Source: Gallionella sp. (GTDB lineage: Bacteria > Pseudomonadota > Gammaproteobacteria > Burkholderiales > Gallionellaceae). Taken from it: 64,000 bases of DNA. Every line of letters begins with the position of its first letter. Within the stretch, counting starts at the first letter, position 1. The position numbers were made by a program, and so were the translations under genes. The stretch spans positions 1 through 64,000 of the forward strand of contig JAUXWM010000025.1 of NCBI GenBank assembly GCA_030681375.1, written 5' to 3'. The notes under the pieces were generated by a model. It was not told where the DNA came from. It did not search any database and saw nothing but the letters and a program-made list of their open reading frames with translations. This document shows, one piece after another, positions 61,999 to 64,000 of the stretch.

Positions 61999-62489
61999 AA
62001 TCAGCCATGCCACAGCCCGCCGAACCAACTGAAATTTACCTGCTGCCGGGAGACCTTCATTTTTCGGACAAATTGGTCCGCATCCATACCGTGCTGGGTT
62101 CCTGCATTTCCATTGCGCTCTGGCATCCGCTGCTGCGCATAGGCGGCATGTGTCATTTCGTGCTGCCTAACCGATCCAAACAGATCAACCATGAACCCAA
62201 AGGCCACTATGCCGACGAGGCGATCGAGCTGATGCTGCGCGAAATTGCCAGACACAATACCCGGCCGTGCGATTATCATGTCAAGTTATTCGGCGGCGGC
62301 AACATGTTCGAGCATGTACCCTCACGGCAAACGCTGAATGTCGCCCTCGACAATATTGAAGCTGCGCGGACCTTGCTGAAGCAGCACGGATTCGAGATAC
62401 ATGCCGAACATGTGGGCGGCAGCGGCCACCGCCGCATCATCTTTGATTTATGCGACGGCAGTGTACTGATGAAGCACCGAAAACTGTAA
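61995..62489 (+). CDS. cheD: Chemoreceptor glutamine deamidase CheD
   Basis: A 164-residue deamidase acting on receptor glutamines. The catalytic Cys is in TVLGSCISIALW and the His in MCHFVLPN; KLFGGGNMF and VGGSGHRRIIFDL are also conserved. ATG at 61995 overlaps the cheR stop; ATG at 62007 (MPQPAEPTEI) is possible. It completes the cheR-cheD-cheB adaptation set. Confidence 0.95.
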   Translation: MKSAMPQPAEPTEIYLLPGDLHFSDKLVRIHTVLGSCISIALWHPLLRIGGMCHFVLPNRSKQINHEPKGHYADEAIELMLREIARHNTRPCDYHVKLFGGGNMFEHVPSRQTLNVALDNIEAARTLLKQHGFEIHAEHVGGSGHRRIIFDLCDGSVLMKHRKL

Positions 62490-62500
62490 CTTACTAAAAA

Positions 62501-63568
62501 ATGAATAAAATCAAGGTGATGATAGTCGATGATTCCGCCGTGGTGCGTCAGGTACTGCAGGCCATACTCGAACGCGACCCCTCTATCCGCGTCATTGCCA
62601 CCGCATCCGACCCGATTTTTGCGATGGACAGACTGAAGCACGAGTGGCCGGATGTCATCGTGCTGGACATCGAGATGCCGCGCATGGACGGGCTCACTTT
62701 TCTGAAGCAAATCATGGCGGAACGCCCCACCCCCGTAGTGATCTGCTCCTCGCTGGCCGAGCAGGGCACCGCGACCACGGTACAGGCGATGGAGGCCGGC
62801 GCGGTGACCATCGTCACAAAACCCAAGATCGGACTCAAGCAATTCCTGAGTGATTCGGCAGCCGATCTGATTCTGGCAGTGAAAGAAGCGTCACAGGTCA
62901 ACGTCATTCGCCTCAAACCCGCATTCAACAGAGTGCACAAAGTAGCCGACAAGCTGACGGCCGATGCGATGCTGCCTGCCGCCGGTGCGCACGCGATGGA
63001 TCAAACCACCGAACGCATCGTGGCCATAGGCACGTCCACCGGGGGAACGCAGGCGCTGGAAGCCGTGCTCACCGCCCTGCCGCGCGTGTGCCCCGGCATC
63101 ATCATCGTACAGCACATGCCGGAAAAATTTACCGCCTCCTTTGCCGCTCGCCTCAACAGCGTGTGCGAAATCGAGGTCAGGGAAGCGCAAAACAATGACC
63201 GGGTCATGCCCGGACTGGCATTGATTGCGCCCGGTGGCAAGCACATGCTGCTCAAACGCAGCGGCGCTTATTACCACGTCGAGGTCAAGGACGGCCCGCT
63301 GGTTAACCGCCATCGTCCTTCGGTAGACGTGCTGTTTCGCTCGGTGGCGAAATTCGCCGGAAAAAACGCCACCGGCATCATCATGACGGGCATGGGTGAC
63401 GATGGCGCGAGGGGAATGAAGGAAATGCATGATGGCGGCGCGCCGACCATCGCACAGGATGAGGAAAGCTGCGTGGTGTTCGGCATGCCCAAGGAGGCAA
63501 TCAAACTGGGCGGCGTTGACCGGATAATGGGCTTGCATGACCTGCCCCGCGCCATACTGAAAGGATAA
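62501..63568 (+). CDS. cheB: Chemotaxis methylesterase/response regulator CheB
   Basis: A 355-residue enzyme that removes receptor methyl groups. The receiver ([25 protein letters not shown]) controls a C-terminal esterase with catalytic Ser in [11 protein letters not shown], His in [12 protein letters not shown], and Asp in [10 protein letters not shown]. Phosphorylation by CheA is expected. It is followed 3 bp later by a frameshifted membrane-sensor gene. Confidence 0.96.
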   Translation: MNKIKVMIVDDSAVVRQVLQAILERDPSIRVIATASDPIFAMDRLKHEWPDVIVLDIEMPRMDGLTFLKQIMAERPTPVVICSSLAEQGTATTVQAMEAGAVTIVTKPKIGLKQFLSDSAADLILAVKEASQVNVIRLKPAFNRVHKVADKLTADAMLPAAGAHAMDQTTERIVAIGTSTGGTQALEAVLTALPRVCPGIIIVQHMPEKFTASFAARLNSVCEIEVREAQNNDRVMPGLALIAPGGKHMLLKRSGAYYHVEVKDGPLVNRHRPSVDVLFRSVAKFAGKNATGIIMTGMGDDGARGMKEMHDGGAPTIAQDEESCVVFGMPKEAIKLGGVDRIMGLHDLPRAILKG

Positions 63569-63571
63569 GGA

Positions 63572-64000
63572 ATGACACTCAGAAAAAACGCTTCTGGTTC
63601 ACGTTGAGCACTTCATTGGTGCTGATCGTGCTGTTCTCCGTCGTAACCATACAGTCGTTCAGTTATTTCAGCCAGAACACCATCCGCGAACAGGCGCGCA
63701 TGACAGCCGAAATGCTGCGTATCTCGCTGACTGAACAGATGCGCACCGGTGTCATTTCAGAACGTGAGACATTATTCAAACGCCTGCGCACCATCCCGGG
63801 ACTGGTGGATGTCAGAGTCCTGCGCGGCGAGCCGGTGATCCATCAATTCGGCCTGGGTATCGATGGTGAAAAGCCCAAACTGGACATGGAAAAACGGGTG
63901 CTGGCCACAGGCGAGTGGGAAGAACAGTTTACCCAGGAAAAGGGCAGGACCATCTATCGCATCACCATACCCTACATCGCCAGCAGCATGGGTTCGTTAA
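63572..64000 (+). pseudogene. Membrane sensor protein, frameshifted near start and cut by window end
   Basis: ATG at 63572 is followed by a stop 11 codons later. A one-base shift in the A6 tract at 63583-63588 joins MTLRKK to RFWFTLSTSLVLIVLFSVVT and a long frame open to the window end. This frame shows a membrane helix and a periplasmic part (NTIREQARMTAEMLRISLTE; IPGLVDVRVLRGEPVI), as in receptors or kinases. The reading frame could be broken by mutation, by a homopolymer error, or be rescued by slippage. The output domain is outside the window. Confidence 0.65.

Overview
The window is a contiguous piece of a moderately GC-rich chromosome. Gene order and protein style point to a betaproteobacterium, most likely Nitrosomonadales and possibly Gallionellaceae-like. 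The supports are the glyA-nrdR-ribD-ribE-ribB-ribH-nusB series, thiL-pgpA, aat-bpt-pyrD, pmbA next to yjgA, rnfABCDGE close to nth, and a DUF1841 gene. Short-overlap (ATGA) operons are the rule. Genus placement is inference; no rRNA or tRNA gene was seen.

Layout. 0-4.7 kb: the 3' end of an IS3-family element has cut off a prepilin gene. It is followed by three intact prepilin-like genes and a response regulator/histidine kinase pair. 4.7-5.4 kb: a HigBA-type toxin-antitoxin pair. 5.4-12.5 kb: cysS, glnS, a TPR protein, an L,D-transpeptidase, a cyclophilin and lpxH. 12.5-20.0 kb, minus strand: a nuclease, pgpA and thiL, then a module made of an acetate-type sodium symporter, its DUF4212 partner, a DEDDh exonuclease and a CBS/DUF294 protein. 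A copy of the first bases of thiL remains beside nusB, so this module appears to have been inserted between nusB and thiL. 20.1-27.2 kb: riboflavin operon, nrdR, glyA and pmbA. 27.3-31 kb: yjgA, a receptor with a CZB domain, a PAS protein and a carboxylesterase. 31.1-33.6 kb: an iron-uptake set (outer-membrane-type protein, FTR1 permease, cupredoxin) divergent from fur with a Fur-box-like palindrome between them. 33.6-39 kb: N-end-rule transferases aat and bpt, a membrane protein with no normal start codon, pyrD and kup. 39.1-44.4 kb: the complete rnfABCDGE electron-transport operon. 44.4-45.8 kb: an accessory patch (nucleotidyltransferase with an internal octamer repeat, decayed sugE, YefM-YoeB pair). 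45.8-48.9 kb: nth, DUF1841, a small membrane protein and a YajR-like transporter.

49-64 kb is a large sensory region: a triple-PAS NarL-type kinase with its regulator, a stand-alone receiver, and then one chemotaxis gene series (receptor, cheY, STAS, cheA, PAS receptor, cheW, a very short soluble receptor-like protein, an ODP-like di-iron protein, cheR, cheD, cheB and a frameshifted membrane sensor). The di-iron protein keeps the complete H-x-D-x-D...H...D...H ligand set and has no flavodoxin domain. It is a good candidate for an O2 or Fe(II) sensor feeding CheA, and with the short receptor beside it is the most interesting system here.

A second theme is short tandem repeats (units of 7-8 bp, often as opposed arms) at gene ends throughout the window. 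Several of them contain the stop codon of the neighbouring gene. One supplies the only plausible start codon of lpxH, and one sits inside a coding sequence where its copy number would control the reading frame.
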